64,000 bases of DNA, from positions 248,001 to 312,000 of the forward strand of contig NC_054688.1 of the NCBI RefSeq assembly GCF_011074885.1. The letters are read 5' to 3'. The translations under genes were made by a program, and so were the position numbers. A model generated the notes under the pieces. It was not told the DNA's origin. It saw nothing but the letters and a program-made list of their open reading frames with translations, and did not search any database. The stretch's first letter is position 1; each line of letters opens with the position of its first letter. Shown here in pieces: positions 55,301 through 64,000 of this stretch. Source of the DNA: Brettanomyces bruxellensis. Taxonomy: Eukaryota; Ascomycota; Pichiomycetes; Pichiales; Pichiaceae.

Positions 55301-55860
55301 CATAGTTCTAGTATGTTTTGGAAATCTTCATCTGAAATACTATGTTGAAGAGCCGCATTTATCTTAGAAAGCTTTTCCTTTGCCTCAAGAGCATCAGATT
55401 TCATTATTTGAATTATAACATCACCAAGGGATCTTACCACATCATCTGGAAGATCATTGTTTAATTGATTTGAACACCAGCTCAAAATTCTGGAAAGAGT
55501 TTCTCTATTGTTATCTGTGGAAGGGTAGTAGTTGTACTGCTCAATATTTGAGTTCAAAACATTGTGGTTAACTCTTGCTCTCTTTTCCAATCGATGCCTT
55601 CCAGATTTATCATCATTTTCTCCTTTACCGTGCTCTTTATTCTCGTAATTGTTTATCTCCTTCTCGATCTCCTCTCTGTTTAATCTTTTATCGCTAGAAG
55701 AAACTCTAGTCCCCATATCCTTTACAGATATCTCACCAACAACAGACTGCGGCAAAGTATTTATCTTTCTGTTTCTCTCTTGTAAGGCATCTTCATCTAA
55801 TAAATGCTTATCTGTTCTCAGTACCTTGTTGGCTATCTCATTATACTTATATCCGGACAT
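49357..55860 (-). CDS. BRR2: U5 snRNP RNA helicase Brr2
   Basis: Brr2 is the Ski2-like helicase that unwinds U4/U6 during spliceosome activation. The 2167 residues are close to yeast (2163). After an acidic N-terminus (about 200-260) comes the active cassette: APTGAGKT (523-530), DEIH (635-638), SATLPNYEDVAEFL, AGMSRKDR and LGRAGRPRYDSNGEG, then a Sec63-like domain. The second cassette is a pseudo-helicase: CSKGNGKT (1369-1376) and DNCH (1473-1476) replace canonical motifs, followed by the second Sec63 unit ending in EEKWWIVIGEPESKRLYGIRKL. This two-cassette, one-active arrangement is normal for the family. It is one uninterrupted ORF, in tandem with RAD3. Confidence 0.97.
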   Translation of the reverse strand: MSGYKYNEIANKVLRTDKHLLDEDALQERNRKINTLPQSVVGEISVKDMGTRVSSSDKRLNREEIEKEINNYENKEHGKGENDDKSGRHRLEKRARVNHNVLNSNIEQYNYYPSTDNNRETLSRILSWCSNQLNNDLPDDVVRSLGDVIIQIMKSDALEAKEKLSKINAALQHSISDEDFQNILELCASITDYHAKDSGNLSGEGESGSVSDEESEFSDSDDASSSGESESSSSESLQNASDVEKEKGGFLRPHDLRNEDIVILDGDKMAEKQKVDIKSVDQLWLAREFAKLFPTSDSYKHSEMAKQVRNWLHSLFEQKMDVIKFRQLLLGLFNYENNDWINMFLSNRVTIYYGLRLSEIAPSDGDKKQKLFEEMDKAGFKSLVLEYDDSLKRASEDKDEDVRSLKKQKLSDEDKEKPKNAKLPKYVDLNNLIFDQGSHLLTANEFKLPNGSFRRLKKSWEEVHIPPPKSAISTFKGRLVLIKDLPEWAQQAFPSNETKSLNVIQSKVYPTAFLDDANILMCAPTGAGKTNVAMLTVLRLLSKHMDKNLHLRLNDFKIVYIAPLKALVQEQVREFRRRLQYLGITVNELTGDSNLTKHQIASTQILVTTPEKWDVITRKNNDASYIKFVKLIIIDEIHLLHDARGPVIENIVARTLRSSDDENKVRLVGLSATLPNYEDVAEFLHVEERNGLFYFDQSYRPCPLAQQFIGITEKKSLKKYQALNDACYEKVIESLTHNQQVIVFVHSRKETAKTAKYIADKIVENESLAKLIHLSTGAQEILRSETEDASSNGLKAVMPMGFGIHHAGMSRKDRTTVEDLFAQGYLKVLVSTATLAWGVNLPAHTVIIKGTMIYSPADGTWVELSAQDILQMLGRAGRPRYDSNGEGIIITSQNEVKYYLAILNQQLPIESQMASRLADSINAEIVSGRINSLEDCVDWFEYTYLFVRMKHNKALYRVGPGYDDDTFDLQRRRRDLAYSALVILARNGLVKYDYENDIVISTDLGRVASYFYISYQSIKEYDRKLNPYMSEIELFQVFSASEEFKYLHVRDEEKDELKKLMDNAPIPINESPEDSLAKVNVLLQAYISRLSLDGFALMADMIYVVQSAGRLFRAMLELVKRKKWAEVSRLLLDICKMVENRMWLTNSPLRQYPNVPKGLVRTTERSLTPWRQYLALNSEREVIEGMKAQSYGNLAYQLLLKFPKISVSSSVLPITASLMRIQLELVPQWKWDVDIHGYSQSFTVFVEDGDSNNLLFTTSLIVQKKHINEPHFIECTLNFVDRLQHNLFVSVISDSWIGSITRKPIILSGLIMPKRFPAPTPLLDCPLVPVNVFGASALKNLFDFKFFNKFQSQVFGSLYDEEESILFCCSKGNGKTTASMLALLSHWKNGKGRAVYLNPIQPEIDQLYKEWKAKLAKFAVKKSIAKLTNDLSSNLKILASSHLIFATPKQFDVLTRRWKKRKNVQSIELLICDNCHLIGDAREGAIYENVLSRVRFMALNLEKPVRIIAIGSSLASPRDFAEWLGIHKKNIFDFSSRDRVFPLKVTFEKIEVLHNPSAIECMMSPVYKQVQDMDDSIGEQKAVIFVSTRKECVNISTAFIERLASYGNSWLKAEEDSIKKYVGRIKDSSLKASIMYGIGFYYDGMLRLDKLLVEGLFKAGALSCLIATKSTTCWCPSGNLIVVMGTKDYIGRDHCYVDYSVSDLFEMIGLARNTNSEYSRAVVLTNSDEIEYYKKVIGESLPMESNLNKFIIDFLLNEISTGLIKNRQQCVDWITYSYFYRRLQLNPSYYDLGSVSAGSLSEFLSELVENSLKKLSDGKLIELNIDDDLSEDDGDYNDEGDQKVEISPLNGCMIAAYYNISFITMQLFCSSLDGKTRLKKMLEVISSASEFDDITIRGDDDGILNRLYSALPVKWSNGVNFHSPAFKAFILLQAHFSRLNLPPDLRADLKKILSKITDVLYAAIDYLSSEGCLNALNAMDIFQMVIQGLWNSDNSLKQVPFFGTTILDRCKKLNVETVYDIMALEDEERDELLNGLSDRQIESVATFVNQYPNLDVTYKLDLNKPLRVNEEREITLQIDRDEDPEDLTIISSNYPFKGEEKWWIVIGEPESKRLYGIRKLILDKQTQTVKMNFSIAEPGKHDLAIWCVCNAYVDADKQIMIENVKVE

Positions 55861-56757
55861 CTGCGGTGAAAGGTGCTTCCGTGATCAAAAAAATGGGGGA
55901 AAAAATTCCAATATTTATAATAATATTCTATTACCTATTATCTATCAAAGTATTGAATTGATGTATCTGAATGCCTTCAATGAAAGAAAAGAAATCATAT
56001 GTTGTTAGTTAATCGGTTCTCTACAAATCTTGCTTCTAGAACAGTATTTTTTTTTTTCAATAAATGGGTAAGGATGTAAAGGTAAAATAACACTTGGTAT
56101 ACATCCGTAAACTGATTCTTGGAAAGAAAAATATTTTTTTGGAACACAACCTGGACGATCGACTAAATTTTCAGAAGGGTGGATCCCCTCCGAAGCAAGT
56201 AGGCAGCAGCAGTCCGCCGCGGGCGGTGAAAATGAGTGGAGAAAAGCTCCGTCCATTATTCCAATTGATTTTTTAGGCCCGACTTCATTGTGCTTCCCCA
56301 GTGAAAAACGGGAATTTCTCGTTTCTGTGAAAGCGTTATTATGATATTTTTTTTTGGCCGGCACCAGCTGGATTTTAAAATTGGCTCTCAAATTTCCGCT
56401 TCTCTTTATCTTTCCTTGTTTTCCCCACAACCCCCCATTTTTCTTTTCCTTTACTTTTCCCATCACTTTTTTCTTCTTTATTAGAGAGTTCTCATATAGT
56501 TGGCCTGTCGCTTTATTACTATTTCATTTCAAAGACCATCGATTATCTAAAGGTGAAAACAGTTTAGTTCGAACAGCTGTTTTGTATCGACTTAATTTTC
56601 CAGCCTGCGCTTTGCCTTTATCTTTTTGTTAAACAGCATTTTCACTACACAAGGACTTACCCCGCACACTACCCCACAACGGGATACTTCATTTAGAGAA
56701 CACTAACGCCAACATATCACTATATTAACGTTAAACCCAATCGCCAAGAATACCATC
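55861..56757. promoter_or_regulatory. Divergent promoter BRR2/PDA1
   Basis: The 897-bp spacer contains a GC-rich inverted repeat CCGCC-GCG-GGCGG (56214-56226), with CCG and CGG triplets on opposite sides. A pyrimidine-rich stretch (about 56390-56480) lies nearer PDA1. A 153-codon minus-strand frame has no motif and is not called. Confidence 0.45.
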
Positions 56758-57987
56758 ATGCTTAGATTAGGATCAAACCTTAGAGTTGCTTGCACAAGAG
56801 CACTTCCTCGCAACCAGATCCTCAGGACTTTGGCCACAGAGGTTCACGCCAACACCAAGGGAGAGCCAATTGACAAGGAAACAGTCAGAGTGGAACTTCC
56901 AGCTGATTCCTTCGAGGGTTACATGTTGGACCCACCAGAATTGACATACGATACCGAAAAAAGCCGGTTGGTCAAGATGTACAAGGATATGGTTACCATT
57001 AGAAGAATGGAAATGTCTGCCGATGGTTTGTACAAGGCTAAGAAGATCAGAGGTTTTTGCCACATGTCCACTGGTCAGGAGGCTATTGCTGTTGGTATTG
57101 AGAATGCCATCACCAAGCAGGACGATATTATCACGTCTTACAGATGTCACGGTTTCACATACATGAGAGGTGCTTCCGTCAAGGAGGTCATGGGTGAGTT
57201 GATGGGTAAGAGATGCGGTGTTTCGTACGGTAAAGGTGGTTCCATGCATATGTACGGCAAGGGATTCTACGGTGGTAACGGTATTGTTGGTGCCCAAGTT
57301 CCTTTGGGTACTGGTTTGGCTTTTGCTCATCACTACAGAGGTGACAAGAACTGTTGCTTCACATTGTACGGTGATGGTGCGGCCAACCAAGGTCAGGTTG
57401 CCGAATCTTTCAACATGGCCAAGTTGTGGAACCTTCCTGTGGTCTATGCCTGTGAAAACAACAAATACGGTATGGGTACCTCCATCCAGAGATCTTCTGC
57501 TCTGACCGATTACTACAAGAGAGGTCAGTACATTCCAGGTTTGAAGGTCAATGGTATGAACATCCTGGCCACCTATCAGGCAGCCAAATTCGCCAAGGAC
57601 TGGGTTGCTCAAGGTAAGGGACCATTGGTTATTGAGTTTGAAACCTACAGGTACGCTGGTCACTCTATGTCTGACCCAGGTACCTCTTACAGAACTAGGG
57701 AAGAGGTCAAGTCTGTCAGATCCAAGAGAGATCCTGTTGCTCACTTGAAGCAGCACATGATCGACTGGGGTATTGCAACTGAGAAGGAGGTTAAGCAGTT
57801 CGACAAGGACGCTAGAGCATACGTCGACTCCCAGGTTAAGGAGGCTGATGCTGCTCCTGCACCAGAGGCTAAGATGGATATCTTGTTTGAGGATGTCTAC
57901 GTTCCTGGCAGTGAGATTCCTGTCTTGAGAGGCAGAATTAGAGAAGACTCTTGGTCATTTGCCAAGAAGGGCTTTGCTTACAGGTAA
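56758..57987 (+). CDS. PDA1: Pyruvate dehydrogenase E1 alpha subunit
   Basis: This is the E1 alpha subunit of the mitochondrial pyruvate dehydrogenase complex, forming acetyl-CoA with Pdb1. The 409 residues start with a mitochondrial presequence rich in Arg and Leu (residues 1 to about 28). MSTGQEAIAVGIENAI, the thiamine diphosphate motif GDGAANQGQVAESFNMA (205-221) and ACENNKYGMGTS are conserved. The phosphorylation loop YRYAGHSMSDPGTSYRTREE carries Ser303 and Ser310, equivalent to the regulatory serines of mammalian E1. A CTG codon at residue 270 sits on a conserved Leu. Codon usage is highly biased, which creates a long meaningless antisense ORF. Confidence 0.97.
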   Translation: MLRLGSNLRVACTRALPRNQILRTLATEVHANTKGEPIDKETVRVELPADSFEGYMLDPPELTYDTEKSRLVKMYKDMVTIRRMEMSADGLYKAKKIRGFCHMSTGQEAIAVGIENAITKQDDIITSYRCHGFTYMRGASVKEVMGELMGKRCGVSYGKGGSMHMYGKGFYGGNGIVGAQVPLGTGLAFAHHYRGDKNCCFTLYGDGAANQGQVAESFNMAKLWNLPVVYACENNKYGMGTSIQRSSALTDYYKRGQYIPGLKVNGMNILATYQAAKFAKDWVAQGKGPLVIEFETYRYAGHSMSDPGTSYRTREEVKSVRSKRDPVAHLKQHMIDWGIATEKEVKQFDKDARAYVDSQVKEADAAPAPEAKMDILFEDVYVPGSEIPVLRGRIREDSWSFAKKGFAYR

Positions 57988-58585
57988 TTGCTAGATTAAT
58001 CAATTGCCATTGATGCATCCATGCGCTCGTAAGTATCCACGGCTATCCTAGTCCTTTGAATTGTCGGATCTTGCAAATGCTTGCCATTTTATGATAAACT
58101 CGGTTTTCCTTTCTCTTTTTATACTTGATTTATTTGAACTTTCTCTCTCTCTATTTTTTTCTTATATATTTTCTTTTATGCCTATTGAAATATGAATTTT
58201 TACGTTATATTTCACTTGGCTGTTATTTGAATGTCAAAAATTTGCTTTTTATTATGCCTCTTGTTTGTAAAGGTACTGTACAGTTTGCTTAGGACCTCGT
58301 ATTATCACCAGGTCAGCACTGAAAAAGTTTTTAAAGCCTTCCCTGCACCAGTGACTGCCACTTCTAATCTTGGTAGGGAAACTTCGACACTTGAAATACT
58401 AAACTAGCTAACCACTAGCTACAACATCCTGCTGAGAATGAATCACATTCATTTAATAACAAAATATGGATACACACAAACTAGTAAAATAAAAATAATC
58501 ATATAAATAGAAAAATATAGCTGGATGCCGTACAATAAACTCAAGTAATAAAAACGTTGAAAAAAAAGTCACGATTCCTCAAGAA
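57988..58585. other. Convergent 3' region PDA1/EIS1-like
   Basis: AT-rich shared 3' region with CT microsatellite-like sequence near 58141-58152. No gene seen. Confidence 0.5.
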
Positions 58586-61051
58586 TCATAAAACCATATA
58601 ATTTGGATCCTCCTTATGTGCCTCATACTCTTCCTTCGAAATCGGTTCGTACGAAACAACCTCATCATAGGAACTTGGTGCCATTGTGGAAGGTGCAACA
58701 GTCGATCTTGCATCAACAACTTCCGTAAATACTGGATTCGATTTCGAACGCCGAGATTCCAAAGATTCAGTCTCAGTCTCTTCCGTCGTACGTGATTCTT
58801 TTGGAGCGGCATTGCTTGCATCATTTATTGCGGAAGTTTCGTTTACTTCAGCAGTAAAAGGCTCTGTATCTGTCTTTGGTTTTGAAACAGACTTTGAATG
58901 AGTCTCCGCAAGGTTGGATATTTGCTTTCCAGCCTGACCCGAAAGCTCAATCGTACCCTTTGTTGCCTTAACACCTGTTTCTGCAGTTTTACCTGCAATA
59001 GCAGCTCCACCTAATCCAATGCCGGCTCCGAGACTTGCAAAATTAAGACCGAAAGAGTGCCTTTTTGACTTAAGCCTTTCCAGTTTCTTCTGATTCTTCC
59101 TTTCCTCTTTAATTTTTTTCTGCTCTTCTTTCTGCTGCAGGATGATTAGCTTCTTGTGCTCGATCCTCTTTTTCGATTCCTCAAGTTCAATTTTTCTGCT
59201 CTCTTCCTCCTGGGTTCTCTTTAGTTCTGCCTCCTCCTTTAATCTTTTTCTCTCTTCTGCATTTTTGACCCTGATCTCCTCTTGCTTTTTGGCTTCTCTT
59301 CCCTTAACCTCTCTCGAATATGCCTCCCAGTCTTCCTTTGCAGAGATTGCTTCCTTACGCTGTGCTGGAAGCTTTTCCTTGGAAATTTTAGAAAGTTCGT
59401 CCAGCTTTTCCTTATGTTCTTCAACCTGCTTTCTTATAGTATTCAAATGGCTTCTGAGCACATTATTGTTCGATTCAGCTCGGCCTTGCTTTAGGCTGAG
59501 GATTGTTAATGAACGAGCAAACATCTTCTTCCGCTTAACAGCATCACGAGTCTCGTTGACACTCGAATGTTTGGCAGCAATAGCGACCTTAAGCTTTTTC
59601 ACAATCTCCTCAATTTGCACATTTCTATCTTGCAACTCCTTTTCTTTCGTGTCTGCTTCCTGCTGTAAAGCTTGACCATCTTCATCAAATTTTGCTGCAT
59701 CAGCAGTTTCCTTGTTCTTAGACTCTTTGACACCTTCTAAAGCGTCCAACTTTTGCTTTTTTGTTTCATCGGAATCAGATATAATTTGCTGAATATGATC
59801 CTCATGCAATTTCTGAGCATTTTCCTCTGTTATCTTAGCTTCCTCGGCATCTTTTTCAATTGCATCCTTAACGTTGGCAATGTATGTATTTGTTTCTCTC
59901 TTGCTTTGCTCTTCCTTGACGTCAATCACAGAAATTTCTCTGTTGTGCTGTTCCTCGAACTTTTTATTCTCCTTCGAGATTTTATTTTTGTACCTTCCCA
60001 AAAGTCGTTGAACTTTAGTTTTATCTCTCTCTGTGAATTCTGCATGCTCCTGCTTCTTCTGCTCGAGATCCGTATTATTCTGCTTCTTCACATAAGCATC
60101 GACTTCGCTAAGAAGTGGTTGCACACGCTTTCTCGCAATTTCCATCAACTCAGCTTCAGATAAAGACAACCCTGCACCAACACCAACAGATGCGTGATTT
60201 CTTGAAACCCTGTTCTTGTTCAATGAGTTTCTCGCAATCTGAACATTATTCATATATCTACTCAACAGCTTTGGCTTCAATCCAAACTGTTTTAGGTGAG
60301 GGTCCTGAGAAGACAGAAGTTCGATATCACTATCTGAATCGCTGGACTCTGCCGTAAAAGGAACATCACCAGTCCCCCTTTTCCTGTAAATATTGTCTGA
60401 TGAAGATGAAGAGGAAGATGATGAAGATGAAGAATCGGCGAACCGACTTTCCCTAACAATGTTGTCAAATGACTGTTGATCCTCTGTTTGCTGCTCAATT
60501 GCATTCACAAGTTCGGAGTGTTCAACCTCCTCCTCCTCAGAGTCCGAAAGCACTTTAGCTGCTTTGTCCTTCTCATTGCTTAAAGATTCCTCTTTCTTTA
60601 TCTCTCCCTTTGCTGAATCTTTTTGCTCCTCATCGGTCACGGCAGTGTTCACGTGATCTGTTTCAACGGAATCCTTACCACTAATAGCACTCTTTTCTGT
60701 GGCTTCTCCATCCCCTTTTTCAGTCAAAAAAGAGCTCTTTTTCTTATCCGTTTTGCCAGAGCCATCCTCATTCAATACATCATGGTCAACGCCTTGTATC
60801 TTGTCCACCGCATCATCAACAACATCTTCAACTTTTTCCTTGAGCTTTTTCACTCTTTTCTTCGCACCCAAGTTGCGTTTAGCCAACTTGATTTTATTCA
60901 TCTCAACATCCTCTCCTTCAATTGTCTTAGAAGTCCTATTCTGCACATTTGGATTACCCTGTCTGAATGGCGACTTCCACTTAGTTGATTCTTTGTTAAT
61001 GTTTGCATATTTTGAGAGAAATGTCTCTTTGTTTGAGGTATCTGCACTCAT
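58586..61051 (-). CDS. EIS1: Eisosome protein 1-like coiled-coil protein
   Basis: The 821-residue hydrophilic protein resembles the Eis1 family, peripheral components of eisosomes under the plasma membrane. The N-terminal third is Ser/Glu-rich with a 12-Ser run near residue 212. A block ASVGVGAGLSLSEAELMEIARKRVQPLLSEVD (about 287-318) matches the family's characteristic GAGL...SDxE...IA segment as I recall it. A long charged coiled coil follows (about 320-660, including ERKRLKEEAELKRTQEEES). A short glycine/alanine patch follows (LGAGIGLGGAAIAG). No membrane segment is present. Assignment rests on overall architecture and the central block, so it is less certain than neighbouring genes. Confidence 0.6.
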   Translation of the reverse strand: MSADTSNKETFLSKYANINKESTKWKSPFRQGNPNVQNRTSKTIEGEDVEMNKIKLAKRNLGAKKRVKKLKEKVEDVVDDAVDKIQGVDHDVLNEDGSGKTDKKKSSFLTEKGDGEATEKSAISGKDSVETDHVNTAVTDEEQKDSAKGEIKKEESLSNEKDKAAKVLSDSEEEEVEHSELVNAIEQQTEDQQSFDNIVRESRFADSSSSSSSSSSSSDNIYRKRGTGDVPFTAESSDSDSDIELLSSQDPHLKQFGLKPKLLSRYMNNVQIARNSLNKNRVSRNHASVGVGAGLSLSEAELMEIARKRVQPLLSEVDAYVKKQNNTDLEQKKQEHAEFTERDKTKVQRLLGRYKNKISKENKKFEEQHNREISVIDVKEEQSKRETNTYIANVKDAIEKDAEEAKITEENAQKLHEDHIQQIISDSDETKKQKLDALEGVKESKNKETADAAKFDEDGQALQQEADTKEKELQDRNVQIEEIVKKLKVAIAAKHSSVNETRDAVKRKKMFARSLTILSLKQGRAESNNNVLRSHLNTIRKQVEEHKEKLDELSKISKEKLPAQRKEAISAKEDWEAYSREVKGREAKKQEEIRVKNAEERKRLKEEAELKRTQEEESRKIELEESKKRIEHKKLIILQQKEEQKKIKEERKNQKKLERLKSKRHSFGLNFASLGAGIGLGGAAIAGKTAETGVKATKGTIELSGQAGKQISNLAETHSKSVSKPKTDTEPFTAEVNETSAINDASNAAPKESRTTEETETESLESRRSKSNPVFTEVVDARSTVAPSTMAPSSYDEVVSYEPISKEEYEAHKEDPNYMVL

Positions 61052-64000
61052 ATTGGTGGCAATAACTTGCTTTCAACACAATTGGTTTAAAGTATTGAAT
61101 TACTTCCTATGAATGTTGGTAATTAACGTGAATATATTAATTCTGGGAAGAGTGACCGAGGAGGGCCGTCTCAGAGCGATAACTACGCTATCTCTTTCTT
61201 TTTTTCGGCTTCAAAAAAAAAAGTTCCCTCCTTTCTTACCTGTCCTTCTTCCTTCCATTTCCATTGTTAAATAAATTTCTTTTACTTGCCATTAATTATT
61301 TCTTTTAAGCCACATATCAGTCCGCTGTATGTCTCGAGAGATCAAATAATTATGGCACTCAAAAGATCATAGATGGCCAAAACTTTATGTGCACAAATAT
61401 ATATTTTTACTTCGCCTAAGAATACCATTAATTATACAATTGAAGCCAGCATTTATATTTAAAGTTTGACCACTATTCAGTAGCTTTCTTGTGCTACAGA
61501 TTAAGAAATTTGGTCAGTTCCTCTACTATGTCACAGATGATGTACATCTCAATAACTGTAGCAATCAAGTCTTCTTTTCTCATTTGCATATTATTTTTTA
61601 AGTGCTTTTTTTTTTGAACTTTTGCAGCAGTTTTTTTTTTTTTTTTTTTTTTTGCTGTTCAGGTCAACACGTTCCTGTAAGTTAGTTGCTTTTTTAATGA
61701 ACGTAATAGATACCAGAGAAGCAAAAACCCATATTTATTTGAAGTTACACAGGAAATGAAGATTGTTTTCAAAAAAAAAAGACGCAGCTAAAGGTTAGCA
61801 GCTATCAAGATGAGGCAAAACAAATTCGTAAATATGGCACCTATATTATTTAACACGCTATGAATAAGAGAGGCCAGGTGAGAAATAGATCGGTCTGCAT
61901 GAAAAAATCCAACTACTTAAACGTTTAGTCATTCAATATAGAACGTGCTTTGTATTGCTGAGCAAGAAATGAAATACTTATTTGGTTTTCGTTTCTTTTT
62001 TCTTTCAGTATTACATTTGTTCGCTGTCAAAAATTTTCAAGCAGAATAATTAAAATGTACAGTAGTTAGAGGATAAAAAGAAATAAACCAAAATAATCTG
62101 ATATACATTTGCATGTTAGTGTGATTGACCCGTTGATCTCAATGCTTTTTGTCGTTATAACCATTTATTTTGCAAGGCTCTGTAAGTTGACACGAAAGTA
62201 TACGTTAGTATATTTGTATTGGATTCGTCGATAGTCGCACCTAAAAAGCTACACAGCCTATTTGTACCTAAAAAAATGTATATTCTACCCATAAGGATTT
62301 GTTTTTAAGCTTGCGCAACTTCCATTACGACAGATATCCTTTATACTTTCTTCTTCGATCCTTTCTTTTCGGAGCCTTAAAAGTCCAAATGCACTAGTTA
62401 AGAAGAATATCCTAAATTAATCGCATAAAATTGTGAAAACTTTAAGATATAAATGACTCTACTTACGCATTAAATAAATTTGAAGTTGTTCGTTGATTGA
62501 AATAAGTGCATTGCTGGGTAACGTATTAAACTCGGCACCGCACCTTTTCATAAAATTGTATCGATATTTGATCGGGTTTTTAGTAACATTTGTTTTTATT
62601 ATGTCTTTTATTAAAAAAGTATTATTCTTTTGTCTACAAAATCCGTGCCCACATTTTGAAAGTTAACTGTGCATAGATAAGCGTTTTAACAGTAAACAAA
62701 AGCTTTGTCTCAAAAATCATAATAGAGGATTACTAAAGTTCAATTAGCAGACGACCATTTCTTAATAGTACCAGGGTGAGCGCAAGAATATGATATAATA
62801 TTAATCACGCAAAATATTTCCAGGTTTTGAAATCACATATTTTTCTTAGCTCCTGTTTATTTTAAGCCTTCAATCGATTGCCATTATTAGTAGTATAGCA
62901 ATGCTTCACATGAACACAGACCAAGTCAAATTGAGATCACTTTCTTTGTTGTAATAAAGATCAGATCTGTAAGTTTAGAACTGATATTATTGTATTAAAC
63001 AAAATAAGGAAATTGAACCTATCATACTCTAGATAAGAGAAATGTGTATCTTATCTTGAATTCAAGGCATGAAACATTTTTATATCCACATTGTATATAG
63101 ATTAAGGATGAATAAATATATTTAATTTGGAAATGTTCTTTACGTACTTGCTTTTTTTGTTACTAATTGATATTATTTCGTGTAGCATTATGTGTTGTCC
63201 TGTGCCTTACGATAAACATGTCTAGAAAAAATAATTCGAGCTTCTGTTGTGAGCTGAGAGTCTCATGCATTGCTTAAGCATGACGTACAATTTTTGACAA
63301 ATCAAAAAATTTCAGGGTAATGCTTCTAGGCAATCAAATACATTTTGACAATACAATATGACAACAATGCTATTAAAAGTGACTGCCAACGTCTTTTACA
63401 TATGGGCACTTCAATTTTTAGTGGTTTCAACTAATACTGCATTAACATATTTTTATTCTAGCTTGACAATCAGTTTACTTTGCAAAATAATGAGGACTCA
63501 TTAAGAAGGTACGTCAACAAAAGCACCCTTTCACAATTGGTCATACATGTAACACCGTGAGATAGGAATAAAAGTCGCTTTCCATTAGTATGAAATAAAG
63601 TCGATTAAGATGTCCATCGTATGAACGTCAAGCAATACCTAGATAAAAGTATTTTGTGTAACATAAAATCATTAACATGCCCTATTCATAATTCATAAAT
63701 ATTTGGTATCATCCTTCTAGCTATGGAAGTGCTGAGCCATTACTTATTATCGACTTTTACCATCGTTAATTTACTTCTTTACTGAATGCATACTGAATAT
63801 CTATGTGCGCATTTTATATTTATAAAAACCTATGTTGTACCTCACTTCTGAAATTCGCTTCCTTTAATTTAGCATCTTAAAGAAGAGCGCATTAAGTAGA
63901 TTTATATTTCACAAATGCTACTACCTATCAGAAAGGTAACTCTCAAAAATAAATGTTATTGTATGTCAAAAAGCGTTTTTGTAATGCGTCTATTGCGTAC
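61052..64000. other. Gene-free AT-rich region
   Basis: Nearly 3 kb with no supportable gene. The first few hundred bases are presumably the EIS1-like promoter. A 24-T homopolymer lies at 61631-61654. AT-rich ACS-like motifs occur (61451-61461 and near 63813) but are expected by chance. I saw no tRNA and no clear copy of the F1-F3 repeats. Confidence 0.5.

Noticed and set aside
56005..56466. 153-codon ORF between BRR2 and PDA1
   Set aside because: Low-complexity translation in a divergent promoter; no recognisable family.
56773..57756. 327-codon minus-strand ORF opposite PDA1
   Set aside because: It is fully antisense to a secure, highly codon-biased gene. The translation has no domain, so it is a by-product of codon bias.
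61451..61461. Perfect S. cerevisiae-type ARS consensus (ATTTATATTTA)
   Set aside because: Expected often in AT-rich DNA, and origin motifs differ in other yeast families. No supporting structure seen.

Overview
This window looks like nuclear DNA of a budding yeast (Saccharomycotina). The genes are compact and mostly intron-free. Four introns are visible, all with GTATGT/GTAAGT-type donors and TACTAAC/TATTAAC branch points. Almost every protein has a clear counterpart in Saccharomyces cerevisiae. CTG codons fall on conserved leucines (BRF1 residue 237, PDA1 residue 270), so this is not a CUG-Ser yeast. The AT-rich composition and gene repertoire, including an Aquarius-like gene and a bacterial-type alcohol dehydrogenase that S. 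cerevisiae lacks, suggest a Pichiaceae-like lineage such as Brettanomyces, Pichia or Ogataea. That placement is inference.

Layout. 1-4.9 kb: gene-poor AT-rich DNA with LTR remnants, one tRNA-Thr(TGT) gene and a complete solo LTR flanked by a 5-bp target duplication. 4.9-31.2 kb: gene-dense, with BRF1, HUA1, RCF2, GOT1 (spliced), HER2/GatA, BRE2, NSE1, YIP1, a PhoD-type phosphatase, an FSH1-like hydrolase, an FMP42-like transporter, ATG2, a zinc alcohol dehydrogenase and a long GPI19/PIG-P protein. 31.8-41.0 kb: TIF3/eIF4B (spliced, very long), the RNase P RNA gene RPR1 (minus strand, recognised from primary and secondary structure), a divergent Aquarius/Cwf11-like helicase, GAR1 and SEC17 (spliced). 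41.0-44.4 kb: a gene desert with a second full LTR, older LTR pieces and an unexplained GC-rich island. 44.4-61.1 kb: ERG10, RAD3 (5-nt first exon), BRR2, PDA1 and an EIS1-like eisosome protein. 61.1-64.0 kb: no recognisable gene.

The genes form no operon or obvious cluster. They cover Pol III and RNA biology (BRF1, tRNA-Thr, RPR1, GAR1, BRR2, Aquarius-like), chromatin and DNA repair (BRE2, NSE1, RAD3), membrane traffic (GOT1, YIP1, SEC17), autophagy (ATG2) and metabolism (ERG10, PDA1, ADH). The most noteworthy items are the RNase P RNA, the Aquarius homologue with eroded helicase motifs, the nested and shared LTR remnants, and the GC-rich island at about 43.3-43.6 kb.
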